Both the position numbers and the translations under genes were made by a program. A stretch of 64,000 bases of DNA, from contig LR590463.1 in the NCBI GenBank assembly GCA_901472405.1, forward strand, positions 3,906,001-3,970,000, in the 5' to 3' direction. Positions 17,859 to 27,610 of this stretch are shown in pieces (within the stretch, counting starts at the first letter, position 1; every line of letters begins with the position of its first letter). The notes beneath the pieces were generated by a model. The model saw only the letters and a list, made by a program, of their open reading frames with translations. It was not told the DNA's origin and ran no database searches. This DNA comes from Serratia rubidaea (GTDB lineage Bacteria; Pseudomonadota; Gammaproteobacteria; Enterobacterales; Enterobacteriaceae).

Positions 17859-20212
17859 ATTGCCAGCTGCGCCGTCTGCTGGCAATACATCAAGGATTCT
17901 GATGTTATAAACCATGGTGGATCCCGGAGGGATATCCGGAGCCAGCCCCTTATCGCCATATGCCAGTTCAGGCGGTACCACCATTGTCATCGTGCCATGA
18001 TTCTGCAATTGCTTGATGGCGTCACGGAACATAGCCGGATAACTGCTAAGCGGCTGTGAAATTGAGGTGCCGGCAATATCCATATCCTTAATCACTTTAC
18101 CGTTGGTCAGGCTTTCCTTCACAACCACGGCGACCGTATCACTATTATCTATCTTCCCGGCACCAAGGTAATCGATCCGGTAATAAAAACCGCTGGAAGA
18201 TTTCTTGACGCTCTTATTTTTTCTGAACTGTTCAACATAGCGTAAACCTTGTCGTTCAGTTTCTGCTTTTAACTTCTTCTCCTTCTCGTTCAGCGCCATT
18301 TCTGTTTCATAGAGCGCTTTGGCGATTTTGTCCTGAGCCAGCTTGTTTTGGCCGACTAAAGCATCCTGAACGCCGGAAAACGCCATTCGCTCATTGATTT
18401 TGATGCCTGAGCGATCTTCTCTTGCAACAGCGCCAGCACGTCATTACCTAATGAACTGCCGATAGCATAGTCGCGGATTTCGTTAGCCGTTTTCGGCGGA
18501 GCCACAACATCTTTGCGGGCAGCCCGCTCTTTTTTCAGCGCAGCCAGCTCCTGCTGTAGAGCTGCATGTTCTTTTTCTTGTCCTTTTGCCTGATCCGCCA
18601 GCGTCGCCAGCTGCTTTTTCAGCGCCAGCACGCCTTTCTTGCTCTCCTCCAGCTCGTTTTGCAGCGCGGCGGTGTCTTTATCTTTTGTCTTGCCTTGCGC
18701 AGCCAGCGCCGTCAGCTGTTTTTGCAGCTCAGCGCCATTTTTCTTGCTCTCTTCCAGCGCGCTCTGCAGCGTGGCGACGTCTTTATCTTTCGTCTTGCCT
18801 TGCGCAGCCAGCGCCGTCAGCTGTTTCTGCAGCTCAGCGCCACTTTTCTTACTCTCTTCCAGCGCGCTCTGCAGCGTGGCGACGTCTTTATCTTTCGTCT
18901 TGCCTTGCGCAGCCAGCGCCGTCAGCTGTTTTTGCAGCTCAGCGCCACTTTTCTTGCTCTCTTCCAGCGCGCTCTGCAGCGTGGCGACGTCTTTATCTTT
19001 CGTCTTGCCTTGCGCAGCCAGCGCCGTCAGCTGTTTTTGCAGCTCAGCGCCATTTTTCTTGCTCTCTTCCAGCGCGCTCTGCAGCGTGGCGACGTCCTTA
19101 TCTTTTGTCTTGCCTTGCGCAGCCAGCGCCGTCAGCTGTTTCTGCAGCTCAGCGCCATTTTTCTTGCTCTCTTCCAGCGCGCTCTGCAGCGTGGCGACGT
19201 CCTTATCTTTTGTCTTGCCTTGCGCAGCCAGCGCCGTCAGCTGTTTCTGCAGCTCAGCGCCACTTTTCTTGCTCTCTTCCAGCGCGCTCTGCAGCGCGGT
19301 CACGTCTTTCTCTTTTGTCTTGCCTTGCGCAGCCAGCGCCGTCAGCTGTTTTTGCAGCTCTCCGCGCTCCTTGTTGCTTTCATCCAATGCCTTCTGCAAT
19401 GCAGCAGCATCTTTTTCTTTTGCCTTGCCTTGGGATATCAGAGCCGTCAGCTGTTTCTGTAACTCCGTGCCGTGCTTCTTGCTTTCATCCAAAGCGCTCT
19501 GCAACACCGCGCTACCTTTATCCTTGCGTTTGCGCTGATCGGTTAATGCCGTCAATCGCTTTTGCAACTCTTCAGCATGCTTTTGGCTTTCATCCAGCGT
19601 TGCCTGCATAGATTTCTGCTGTTTGAGCCGCTCATCCTGCGCTATGGTCAATGCAGCTACCTGTTTCTGTAACTCTGAACTTTGTTGCTGACTCTTCTCC
19701 AGCGCTTGCCGTAATCTGGCGCTATCCTGCTGCTTGTCACTTTTCGTCGCATTCATTGCCGACAGCTGCTGCTGCATGTTTTCCGTTTTTTGTAAGCTTT
19801 CCTGCAATGATTTTTTCAGACGATCTACTTCGGCACGTGAATCACCATCCGCCCGTGCAGCCTCGCGCAGCTTTTTTAGCTCTCTGTTCTGTTTAGCCAA
19901 CGCGGCATTGAGCTGATTGATTTTCGCCTGCTGCGACTTCAGCTCTCGTAAAGAAGCGGCGTTTTGCTTCGCCGCTCGCTTATCCAACTGGTTACTACTT
20001 CTGGCTTGTTGTGCCGTCTTCTGTTCCGGTGGCGAATCAATGGCTTCCAGTTGAGAAGGCGTCAGTAGCAAGAGTGCCGGCGCATCGTCAACTCTGCGGG
20101 TGATGGCATCCAGCGACTGTAACGTTTGCTCATCACTGAAGCTGTCCGCTGCCCCGACGCCAAACGGCAACGCCAGAGCAAACAAAAAGCCATACTTAAT
20201 CCCCTGATTCAC
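17850..20212 (-). CDS. Periplasmic FKBP-type prolyl isomerase with long tandem-repeat coiled coil (one frameshift)
   Basis: A signal peptide (MNQGIKYGFLFALALPFGVGA) is followed by about 500 residues of Ala/Gln/Lys/Glu-rich coiled coil. Then come an FKBP N-terminal domain (NEIRDYAIGSSLGNDVLALL) and a C-terminal FKBP catalytic domain with VVPPELAYGDKG and PPGSTMVYNIRILDV. The centre holds seven nearly identical 35-residue repeats built on ELQKQLTALAAQGKTKDKD. The frame breaks at the CC of 18406-18407; a third base gives an uninterrupted 787-residue protein. FkpA/Mip-like isomerases are about 200-270 residues, so the coiled-coil extension is the odd part. It overlaps the upstream lipoprotein gene by 4 bp. 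A role in fimbrial folding is inferred from location only. Confidence 0.85.
18691..19425 (-). repeat. Seven 105-bp in-frame tandem repeats
   Basis: The marker TGCCTTGCGCAGCCAGCGCC recurs at 18691, 18796, 18901, 19006, 19111, 19216 and 19321, exactly 105 bp apart; a degenerate copy follows at 19426. Each unit is 35 codons, five heptads. Units differ only by a few bases (Ser/Asn and Thr/Ala changes), which suggests recent duplication or gene conversion. Confidence 0.95.
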
Positions 20213-20646
20213 TTCACGCTCTCCCCTTTACGGATCAACGCATCAAGCACATCACGCTCAATCATCGAACAGGCCTGATTCGTTTTGTATTTATACAGCG
20301 CATCAAGCGTATCTTTGGTCAGGGCATTAACATCACCGCGCACGGCGCCATACACCGATACGCTATTCACCAGGCTGTCAAAATAGGCTTTGCGCAACGC
20401 ATAGGCTTTAGGGTTCACCTTCTTCAGCGAGGCCAGCTCACTTTGGCACAGGCTAATACGGCTCTCTTTCTTTTCTGGCGGCGGTGGCGGCGGGGCTGCC
20501 GGAGCCGGCGCTGGCGTAACCGTCACAGGTGGAGATACCAGGCTGCGTGGTTTTTTACTCTGGCAACCGGTAAGCAACAGGCTCCCCGCCATCATGACGC
20601 CGATCAGTAAACGCGCATGTCCATTGGTTATCTGCAAATGTTTCAC
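20209..20646 (-). CDS. Lipoprotein with proline-rich linker
   Basis: This 145-residue protein starts at GTG 20646 with AAGG upstream. The lipobox LLLTGC places the lipidated Cys near residue 28. It is followed by a Pro/Ala-rich linker (PAPAPAAPPPPPPEKK) and a helical C-terminal domain with two Cys (SLCQSEL, NQACSM). It is probably anchored in the outer membrane and reaching into the periplasm. It overlaps the FKBP gene by 4 bp (ATGA), so the two are translationally coupled and likely work together. I do not recognise the family. Confidence 0.8.
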   Translation of the reverse strand: MKHLQITNGHARLLIGVMMAGSLLLTGCQSKKPRSLVSPPVTVTPAPAPAAPPPPPPEKKESRISLCQSELASLKKVNPKAYALRKAYFDSLVNSVSVYGAVRGDVNALTKDTLDALYKYKTNQACSMIERDVLDALIRKGESVK

Positions 20647-20764
20647 TATTTACCTTTTCCTTTCTTACTGGAGGATGACCTGTAGTTGCTTCCCTGGCCT
20701 ATGCCATCATTAGCGGCGGCAACCTTGTTTTTACTGTTTCTCAATCGACCTGTCCGTTAACACC

Positions 20765-21481
20765 CTAGCGACCCGCCATGACTGACGTTCGGCTATCAAT
20801 ACACAATTTGGACAGCGGCAACCGTTGACGGTACTGGTTTTCCAACATGCCACGCATCGCAACCAGTTCAGCGCTGTGGCTAATTCCCAACTTGCGCATA
20901 GCTTTATTTTTCAGCGCGACGATCGCCTTTTTATTACGTCGCATCTTCGTGGCCGTTTGCAGCAATGAATGACCGTTAAGCAAATAACGCAGCGCCTGTA
21001 GTTCCGACATGCTGAGCCGCTGGGATAACGCACAGGCGTCCACCTGGACTGCCAATGTGCTTTTCAAACCGTGGTGTTCAGGGTCTCTCTCAACACAAAT
21101 TTGCGTCAATACATCTTTAATTTCATTTAATGAGTCATGCTGGCTGACAATCCCATCAATATGCAGGGCATTCAGCTGTTGCAATAAAAATGGGATATAG
21201 CCATCAATGATGACTACAATCGGCATTTTCGGCCGAAGGTTACGCAGCGCTTCCAGCATCAGTAAGCGTGCGTGCCAATCCGACTGCCGCATGCTGAAAG
21301 AAATAACCAGCATATCGGCATGCTGTAATAACCGCCGACAAGCGCCGGACAGAGAACCTAAATGCCAAAACTCTCGCTTCTTTGACAAACTACGTGTCAA
21401 CAACAGCTCAAGCCCGTAAGCGGTTAACTGACAGGAGACGAATAGTGCGATGCGCGATATTGATTGGCTCTCTACCGTCAT
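20765..21481 (-). CDS. LuxR-type regulator, RcsB/BglJ-like (copy 1)
   Basis: This 238-residue protein has a degenerate receiver-like domain followed by a LuxR helix-turn-helix (LSMSELQALRYLLNGHSLLQ, then NKKAIVALKNKAMRKLGISH). The conserved receiver phosphorylation acid is not obvious, as in BglJ- and GadE-type partners of RcsB. I prefer ATG 21481 (MTVESQS, GGATAAGG upstream) to the in-frame TTG at 21529. It is the third of three tandem paralogues and lies just before the lipoprotein-FKBP pair. Control of fimbriae or of that pair is inferred. Confidence 0.75.
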   Translation of the reverse strand: MTVESQSISRIALFVSCQLTAYGLELLLTRSLSKKREFWHLGSLSGACRRLLQHADMLVISFSMRQSDWHARLLMLEALRNLRPKMPIVVIIDGYIPFLLQQLNALHIDGIVSQHDSLNEIKDVLTQICVERDPEHHGLKSTLAVQVDACALSQRLSMSELQALRYLLNGHSLLQTATKMRRNKKAIVALKNKAMRKLGISHSAELVAMRGMLENQYRQRLPLSKLCIDSRTSVMAGR

Positions 21482-21556
21482 ATCCTTATCCGTGAAAGGC
21501 AAATAACCACTACGCCAATTAAGTCTCAACGACTATTACAAACGCTGCCGATGTTA

Positions 21557-22228
21557 TTACTCACTCACAACAAACTGCTGAGTGATATTTTTCTTGAGTG
21601 AAAATAGCTCGCTGTCGTTTTTCACCTGTAATTTACGCATGGCGTTACATTTGTGCGCACTGATCGTTTTAATACTGCGCCTCTGCAGCTCCGCGATCTG
21701 GCGTAAACTCATACCATTAAATAAAAAGGTCAACACATCATTTTCACAACGCGTTAAATGGTGCAGGTTGTAAATTTCTTCGCTGTCATTGCGCGCCAGG
21801 CAGGTGCCTATTAATGGGCTCAGCACGCGTTCTCCATCAAAAACACGCGTAAAGAACTCACCGACCTGAGGTAATGTATCATCACGGGCAATGACACTGA
21901 TATTAACCTGCTCCAACAGCGCCTTTAACTCGTCACCTGCTTGACAACGGGTATACACAATGACCCTCAGCGACGGAAGTTGCACGCATAGTTCTAATAA
22001 TTTTTTCCGCCCCTCGGCAATTGTCTCATTCAACCCACTCAGTTCGGTAATAAGGATGTCTGTAGGCTGATACAGCAGTGCTTCAGAAACTGCCGACATG
22101 CTGGTTTCCTGCACAACTATCTGACTTGGAGCATTAAGACCTTCAATGAAGCTCGATAACCCGACTAATGTTAACGGGCAGCGGTCCATTAAGGCGATAG
22201 TGGTAGAATTTGGCGTTAAAGGCTGCAT
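21557..22228 (-). CDS. LuxR-type regulator, RcsB/BglJ-like (copy 2)
   Basis: This 223-residue paralogue has a strong AGGAGG five bases before ATG 22228. The receiver-like half (ALMDRCPLTLVGLSSFIEGL) resembles RcsB-family modules. The LuxR helix-turn-helix is at the C-terminus (LTRCENDVLTFLFNGMSLRQ, SIKTISAHKCNAMRKL). Regulators of this kind often act as heterodimers with RcsB. It lies between the two other copies with short gaps, so one operon is likely. Confidence 0.8.
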   Translation of the reverse strand: MQPLTPNSTTIALMDRCPLTLVGLSSFIEGLNAPSQIVVQETSMSAVSEALLYQPTDILITELSGLNETIAEGRKKLLELCVQLPSLRVIVYTRCQAGDELKALLEQVNISVIARDDTLPQVGEFFTRVFDGERVLSPLIGTCLARNDSEEIYNLHHLTRCENDVLTFLFNGMSLRQIAELQRRSIKTISAHKCNAMRKLQVKNDSELFSLKKNITQQFVVSE

Positions 22229-22291
22229 ATAGACCTCCTGTCTCAATAACTTGCATAACCCATTCGAGAGAAAACTTCCGCCATTAAAGAA

Positions 22292-22996
22292 TCAGTTGGC
22301 AAATACCGGACCAGTTTTCGCCATCCATTTCCCTTGCAGAAAGAGTTCACCATCATTGTGAAACCCCAACTTCAGCATGGCGTTGCGCTTATGTGTACTG
22401 ACGGTGCGTACATCGCGGTGCATCATCAACGCGGCGGCAGTGACGCTTTTACCAGAGAATAAATATGCCAGCACATCCAACTCGCGCGCGGTCAGCGCCT
22501 TACCGCCGATAGACTGATTAGCCAGTAGCTGACGTACCTTATGGCTATAGCTACGACGCCCGGCCAATACCTGCTGAACACACTGCGCCAGCGCAATAGC
22601 CGGCTCCTGTTTCAGCACTAACCCTTTGACACCTGAGACGGTAAGCAACTGCAAGACCCGCGGGTCATCAAGCGCGGTGCAAACGACGATCGCCGTTGAG
22701 GGCCAGTGTTCCAGACACAGCGAGATCAGGCGTAACCCGTCTAACACGGATTCAGACTCGCCGCACAGTTCCATGATCAACAATGAGGTCGGCTGGCTGC
22801 GCATCAAATTAGGAATGGCAGCCAGGTTATTAACCTGTTTGATGTTTTCTGACTGTGTACAGGATTGCGCAAGAATATTGCGCATACCGAGGGCCGTCAT
22901 TGGACAGGCTTCCATCACAATCACGCCCTGTTCGCTTTTTCCATTGATGCCAGGTGCGTGGGCGCTCCCCCGCTGATAAGTATGAGCCGTCGTCAT
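22292..22996 (-). CDS. LuxR-type regulator, RcsB/BglJ-like (copy 3)
   Basis: This 234-residue protein is the first gene of the regulator set. The receiver-like domain (VIVMEACPMTALGMRNILAQ) lacks an obvious full acidic pocket. The C-terminal LuxR helix-turn-helix reads LTARELDVLAYLFSGKSVTA, then VRTVSTHKRNAMLKLG. GGGAG precedes the ATG by about 8 bases. It is 267 bp downstream of the fimbrial operon end, past a terminator, and so has its own promoter space. Its target is unknown; fimbrial control is plausible, by analogy with FimZ/FimW and MrpJ-like regulators. Confidence 0.8.
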   Translation of the reverse strand: MTTAHTYQRGSAHAPGINGKSEQGVIVMEACPMTALGMRNILAQSCTQSENIKQVNNLAAIPNLMRSQPTSLLIMELCGESESVLDGLRLISLCLEHWPSTAIVVCTALDDPRVLQLLTVSGVKGLVLKQEPAIALAQCVQQVLAGRRSYSHKVRQLLANQSIGGKALTARELDVLAYLFSGKSVTAAALMMHRDVRTVSTHKRNAMLKLGFHNDGELFLQGKWMAKTGPVFAN

Positions 22997-23215
22997 AGCA
23001 ATTCTCCCTGTTCCTTGTGGGATCTCTATTTCACATTTACAGATGCAACAGAAACAGCACTAACTATTAATAATCATCCTGACGGAGTGAATTGTTCTTT
23101 TTGCCATAAATCTCGCATGCATATAAAAAGAAAATATGCTGATAAATAAAAAAAGCAAAAATGAGAACAGCATGATTAATTCCATTTAATATACCTCACC
23201 GTATAAAGCTCTAAC

Positions 23216-23244
23216 AAAGCTCCTCCACTATGCGAAGGAGCTTT
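23216..23244 (-). terminator. Terminator after the fimbrial operon
   Basis: AAAGCTCCT and AGGAGCTTT form a 9-bp stem with an 11-nt loop 20 bases past the last fimbrial stop. The U-rich tail on the minus strand is short. Confidence 0.6.
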
Positions 23245-23263
23245 ATTATGAGTAAGGCTTTAC

Positions 23264-23803
23264 TTACTCGTAGGTAAAGGCAACCATGACCGTACCCACG
23301 ATAGAACCTGGCGTTGCGCCCCCCTCGGTAGTATAGGCACGGGCCTTCAGGTCGTAGGTCGTGGTATTATTCACGATGCTTTGCTTCAGGAAACCACCGT
23401 TGCCCAATTCGGTAGTTTCAGCAACATCTTTCAATTCAATCTGTACGCTTTTTGCATCGCCGGTATTTTTATACAAATTAGGGCCTTCATCCGCCGGCGT
23501 ACCGCTAAAGGTTGCCGTGGCCGTTGTGGTGGTGGTCGGACAATCTTTCAGCGTCAATTTGAATGGTACCCAATCAGTCCCTATACCTTTTCCTGCCAAC
23601 GTCGCCGCCTGGATGGCACTGCCGTTACCCAAGTCGACCGTAATGCCGCTGCCGTTATCATCTGCCACGATGCACGGTGAAGCCTTAATGGTACCGGTAA
23701 TATTTAACTGGGTGTTCGCCAGTGCTCCATGACTCATCCCCAAGGTCGCGGCCAGCAATGCCGCAATGCTACCTTTGATCACGTTCAATTTAAGTTCCTT
23801 CAT
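23264..23803 (-). CDS. Minor fimbrial subunit
   Basis: This 179-residue chaperone-usher pilin has a signal peptide ending at SHGALA, the paired Cys of the pilin fold (ASPCIV and KDCPTT) and the C-terminal beta strand VGTVMVAFTYE used for donor-strand exchange. I start at ATG 23803 because AAGGA lies 8 bases upstream; a longer frame lacks a site. As the last gene of the operon, after the adhesin, it is probably an adaptor or terminator subunit near the tip or base. Its exact position in the fibre is not decidable here. Confidence 0.88.
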   Translation of the reverse strand: MKELKLNVIKGSIAALLAATLGMSHGALANTQLNITGTIKASPCIVADDNGSGITVDLGNGSAIQAATLAGKGIGTDWVPFKLTLKDCPTTTTTATATFSGTPADEGPNLYKNTGDAKSVQIELKDVAETTELGNGGFLKQSIVNNTTTYDLKARAYTTEGGATPGSIVGTVMVAFTYE

Positions 23804-23859
23804 TAGTAATATCCTTATAAAACACTTACAACACACAGCTTAACTACACCTATGAAAAC

Positions 23860-24939
23860 TTATTCAATCTCAACACGAATCGTTGCCGTCGAGTTAAAAA
23901 CACCGACCTCTGGCATTTCATTTGAGGTGTTTATCGGGTATACATTTATTCCTGTCTTTCCAGTTTGATCCATATAATTCATCATCACAGGAAGACGCCC
24001 ATTATTTGGCGAAATAACAGCATTCGATGACGAGTCTTCAATTTTTACAGCGATATCTTTATTCGTACTCTTTAATGCCGACGGATCACTAGGATCGGCC
24101 TCCCCCTGGAATGAAAGACTGACCTTCACTCCATCTGAGATATTACGACACGCTAACGTCAAATCCCGCTGATGCGGTGTGAAGTTTTTCGGCATCTCCC
24201 CCTTACGTTTAAAATCCGTTGACATGATATCGCCAAAGTTGATAACCACCGGTTGCGGACTTATTTCACAGTTTTGTGGGACTGTCACCGTACCGCTCAT
24301 CGTGACATAGGATACCGGGGTCGGGCTACTAACCCCTGGAGTTGATGACAGATATACTTCAAGCAAACGCGTCGGCGGAATGACTTGCACGCCAACGAAA
24401 GGCCGACGAAAACGCAGGTTAATCTGACCTCGAGAGCCGCTCTTAAACGTGTTTCTTGCCCCACTACATGAAACCGGCGTCCCTGTGTTTCTGTTATCTT
24501 TGTTGTAGAATGGCACGGCTATATTTTGTTCAACATCCCCGCCCACATATACCATGCTGGCCACCGACAAAAAATTATTCAGAGCATAATATGACAAAGG
24601 AGTACCCTCTATATCGGTACCACCGGTATAATCCAACTCCTTCAATAGTGGTATAGCTGTAACATATGCCTCTCGCATATTTGTACAACCGCATGTCACC
24701 GTATATCTTTCAGGTCTATTCCATTCACCTCCAGCCGCATTTTCAATAATTTTTCCTGTCGTATTCTGATCCGGCTCAGTAAACGATGCGTTAAAAGAAA
24801 AAGGATACTCCTGCGCTCCGCCCTCACGCCTCTCACAGGTTCCAGGCATTGGCGCAGCCAATGCCTGTGGAATATAAGTTCCCGCAACGGCCAAAACTGA
24901 GGCAACTGATAATTTCCTGAATATTGATTTAAGCTTCAT
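23860..24939 (-). CDS. Two-domain fimbrial tip adhesin
   Basis: This 359-residue protein has a signal peptide (cleaved after PQALA), an N-terminal lectin-like domain with several Cys (GTCERR, VTCGCTN, VSCSGA), and a C-terminal pilin domain from about residue 210 (SGTVTVPQNCEISPQPVVINFGD) ending in TATIRVEIE. That architecture is that of FimH/MrkD-type adhesins. The binding domain does not closely resemble FimH, so mannose binding should not be assumed. AAGG precedes the ATG. It follows the usher by 10 bp. Confidence 0.85.
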   Translation of the reverse strand: MKLKSIFRKLSVASVLAVAGTYIPQALAAPMPGTCERREGGAQEYPFSFNASFTEPDQNTTGKIIENAAGGEWNRPERYTVTCGCTNMREAYVTAIPLLKELDYTGGTDIEGTPLSYYALNNFLSVASMVYVGGDVEQNIAVPFYNKDNRNTGTPVSCSGARNTFKSGSRGQINLRFRRPFVGVQVIPPTRLLEVYLSSTPGVSSPTPVSYVTMSGTVTVPQNCEISPQPVVINFGDIMSTDFKRKGEMPKNFTPHQRDLTLACRNISDGVKVSLSFQGEADPSDPSALKSTNKDIAVKIEDSSSNAVISPNNGRLPVMMNYMDQTGKTGINVYPINTSNEMPEVGVFNSTATIRVEIE

Positions 24940-24949
24940 AATTAAAACC

Positions 24950-27508
24950 TTATAAACACTGAGCGTTGACCGTACGGATGGTGGAGTTCTGCACTTTGGC
25001 TCCCAAGCTATAGGTCACCTGACACTGCTGCGAGGCCCCGTTGCCCCACTTCACATTCAGCTTGCCGCTGTCCGCCAGACCGGACAGGTATACCTGGCCA
25101 GCATCGCCGACGATTGCCGCGCTGTTATCCGTATTGAGCAAATCGGTAACGGTGGCGCCAAACGGCACCGCGGCGCCACCTTGGCGTAACAGCGTCATCA
25201 ACACGCGCTGACCAATGTTGGCTTTAAACTCTGCACGTACTACGGCCCCCCGCGTCGGCACCACCGACTGGCTGGTTAATGTCATATCAACATCGTCCGG
25301 CAGCGTCGTGGTATCCAGATTGATATTGTTACGACGATACGGTGACTGATATGGCACTACGGCGTAACCCCGCCAGTCGGTATTCACACCGGTCTGGTTT
25401 TGAATACGAACGCCCTTGGCACCCGGCGCTTTGACCAACGCAATGGTGTCACCCAGCGGTTGAGACAGCGTTAAACCGTTTTCATGCAGCAAGATACCGC
25501 CCTGAAGGCCATAGCTCAGGCGCTGGCTATCACGGTCATAGCCGTAACCCACGTTCGCCTGCCCCAAGCCGCCGCGATAGTCAACGCTGGCATTACCGCT
25601 GGCCCCTTGCCCCTGGCTGGTATAGCCCTGACTGATGCTGTAGCTCAGGTTACTCCTTTCCAACGCGGTGCCATGTAACCCAACCCGGTTCGAGGTATTA
25701 CCGTTGCGGCTGCTGTTAACGCTATAGGTCGCATTAGCACCCGGTAACCAACGGCTGAGCGGCACGCTAACGTTGAAGGCCACAATGTGGTCTTCGTTAT
25801 TAGTACGATAACCATCGCTGTTATAACCATTCTTGGCATAGGTGTAATACAGCCCGTAGCTGACGCCCGACCAACTGTTGTTGTAGCCCACGCTGGCAGA
25901 CTGGCTGCGGCGGCTGTCGTTCCAGAACTCTTCGTTCATCAGGCTCAACGACAACGCCCCGGCGCCTTCCCACAGGTTTTGGTTCATGGTGAGCTCAGAA
26001 CGGCTCTTCTTATGTAATGGGAAGCGGATCGACGCACCGTTGGTATAGGTTTCCAACGCTTCCTGCATGGTGTAGAAGCCTTTGGTCGAATAACGGTAGC
26101 TTGCCAGGCTGAAGCTGGTGCCCGTTTCGGCAAAGCTCTTGCCGTAGCGCAGACGCCATGATTGACCATGCTCTTTTGGCTGCAACTCTGGCTTGGTCCA
26201 GGCCTGCGTCACATCGGCTGACAAGGCCCCCAACAGACCAAGGTTCTGCCCCCAGCCCAACGCCAACGCCTGATATTTACTGGCAGCCTGAATGCCGCCA
26301 TAAATCGTCGCCCCCCACGGCAGGCCATAGATGCCTGTCGCCTGGGTGAATGGCCGCTTGTCTACGTCATTAAGGTAAGAACGGAATTGACCGCTGGCGA
26401 TGTTGTATTTGAAACGCCCTTCACGCTGCAGCACCGGTACCGAGGCAAACGGCACCGTGATATTCTGTTCGCTGCCATCCGCTTCTTTAATTGTGACCTT
26501 CAGGTCGCCACTGCCCGACGTCGGATAAAGGTCATTAATTTCAAACGGCCCTGGCGGCACATAGCTCTGATAGATCACATAGCCGTTTTGTCGAATAGAG
26601 ACCTGCGCGTTGCTTTTGGCAATGCCGCGCACCACTGGCGCATAGCCTCTCATGCTGTCTGGCAGCATATCGTCATCGGAAGCTAATTGGGCGCCACGGA
26701 ACGGCACGCTGTCAAACACATCGCTGGACGAACTGCTATCGCCAAGGGTAAGGCGGCTTTTTAACGCAATAATATCGCGCTGTAGATAGGTATTAATGGA
26801 GCGCCACTGCTTCTCGCCATTGCTGTCGCGGTTCCAGGTAGAATAGTTCCGCAGACGCCACGCCCCCAGGTTAAGCCCGGAGCGCAGGTTCAGATAATAG
26901 CTGTCGCTGTCACGACTGTCGCCGCGACGCGCCTTATTATTCGCACCGCTGAAGCTATAGTTGGCCAACAGTGCCGGTATGCCGGAATTCCATTTTTCTG
27001 GTGAAACGTAACCACGCGCCCGTATCTTAAGGGCTGCCTGGGGAATGCTTAATTCCAGACGCTGTTGGTTAAAACGGAAAGTGGATGACGCCTGAGGAAT
27101 CGCCTGAGCGATATCAACGCACTTTCCACCGGCTTTAATGGCAGGAATTGCATCGACACGCACTCCCAAGGCTTCCAACAATTCACCGTCCAGGCATGGC
27201 TGCAAGCTGTTCCGACCGCTGCGGTCCCGGCTCAGAGAAAAATCAATATCGCGGGTCTCCACCATTTCGCGGTTAACATAAATATCCACGCGATATTTCC
27301 CCGGCGCCTGGGTATCACCTTCCTCGAATACCGAAAGGTCTACGCCACGTTGGTCAGGGTTATCAATTTCCAACAGCGCGGGGTTAAAGTAGTCACGAGC
27401 TTGCGCCAAGCCGGAAAAGCCCATCAACATCGCCACTTGGCAAGAGATCAGCCAAGCAAGCGGGGTTTGTCTGAACCCTCGAGGGCTGCTACGCTTCGGG
27501 TTATTCAT
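24950..27508 (-). CDS. fimD: Outer-membrane fimbrial usher
   Basis: This is the usher that threads pilin subunits through the outer membrane. It runs 852 residues from ATG 27508, which has GGAG and AAGG upstream; a further 20 codons upstream are open but unsupported. It shows the N-terminal chaperone-binding domain (YFNPALLEIDNPDQRGVDLS), the beta-barrel with a plug around RGYAPVVRGIAKSNAQVSIR, and C-terminal domains with a paired Cys (QQCQVTYSL ... NAQCL). Length and order match FimD. It lies between chaperone and adhesin. Confidence 0.95.
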   Translation of the reverse strand: MNNPKRSSPRGFRQTPLAWLISCQVAMLMGFSGLAQARDYFNPALLEIDNPDQRGVDLSVFEEGDTQAPGKYRVDIYVNREMVETRDIDFSLSRDRSGRNSLQPCLDGELLEALGVRVDAIPAIKAGGKCVDIAQAIPQASSTFRFNQQRLELSIPQAALKIRARGYVSPEKWNSGIPALLANYSFSGANNKARRGDSRDSDSYYLNLRSGLNLGAWRLRNYSTWNRDSNGEKQWRSINTYLQRDIIALKSRLTLGDSSSSSDVFDSVPFRGAQLASDDDMLPDSMRGYAPVVRGIAKSNAQVSIRQNGYVIYQSYVPPGPFEINDLYPTSGSGDLKVTIKEADGSEQNITVPFASVPVLQREGRFKYNIASGQFRSYLNDVDKRPFTQATGIYGLPWGATIYGGIQAASKYQALALGWGQNLGLLGALSADVTQAWTKPELQPKEHGQSWRLRYGKSFAETGTSFSLASYRYSTKGFYTMQEALETYTNGASIRFPLHKKSRSELTMNQNLWEGAGALSLSLMNEEFWNDSRRSQSASVGYNNSWSGVSYGLYYTYAKNGYNSDGYRTNNEDHIVAFNVSVPLSRWLPGANATYSVNSSRNGNTSNRVGLHGTALERSNLSYSISQGYTSQGQGASGNASVDYRGGLGQANVGYGYDRDSQRLSYGLQGGILLHENGLTLSQPLGDTIALVKAPGAKGVRIQNQTGVNTDWRGYAVVPYQSPYRRNNINLDTTTLPDDVDMTLTSQSVVPTRGAVVRAEFKANIGQRVLMTLLRQGGAAVPFGATVTDLLNTDNSAAIVGDAGQVYLSGLADSGKLNVKWGNGASQQCQVTYSLGAKVQNSTIRTVNAQCL

Positions 27509-27610
27509 CCTTATAACTCCATTTTTCAGCGACGCCGCATCGCCGGCGGTCGCGTCCTTCCCCGGCACTGCCTGTGCCCAGGATATTTATGTAAAGACGG
27601 TCAAAATGCC

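Noticed and set aside
18691-19425. CRISPR array
   Set aside because: Repeats are contiguous 105-bp coding units without unique spacers and no cas gene is nearby.
18566-19611. Three long rightward open frames with perfect protein repeats
   Set aside because: They are mirrors of the 105-bp repeat (divisible by three) in the FKBP gene on the other strand.
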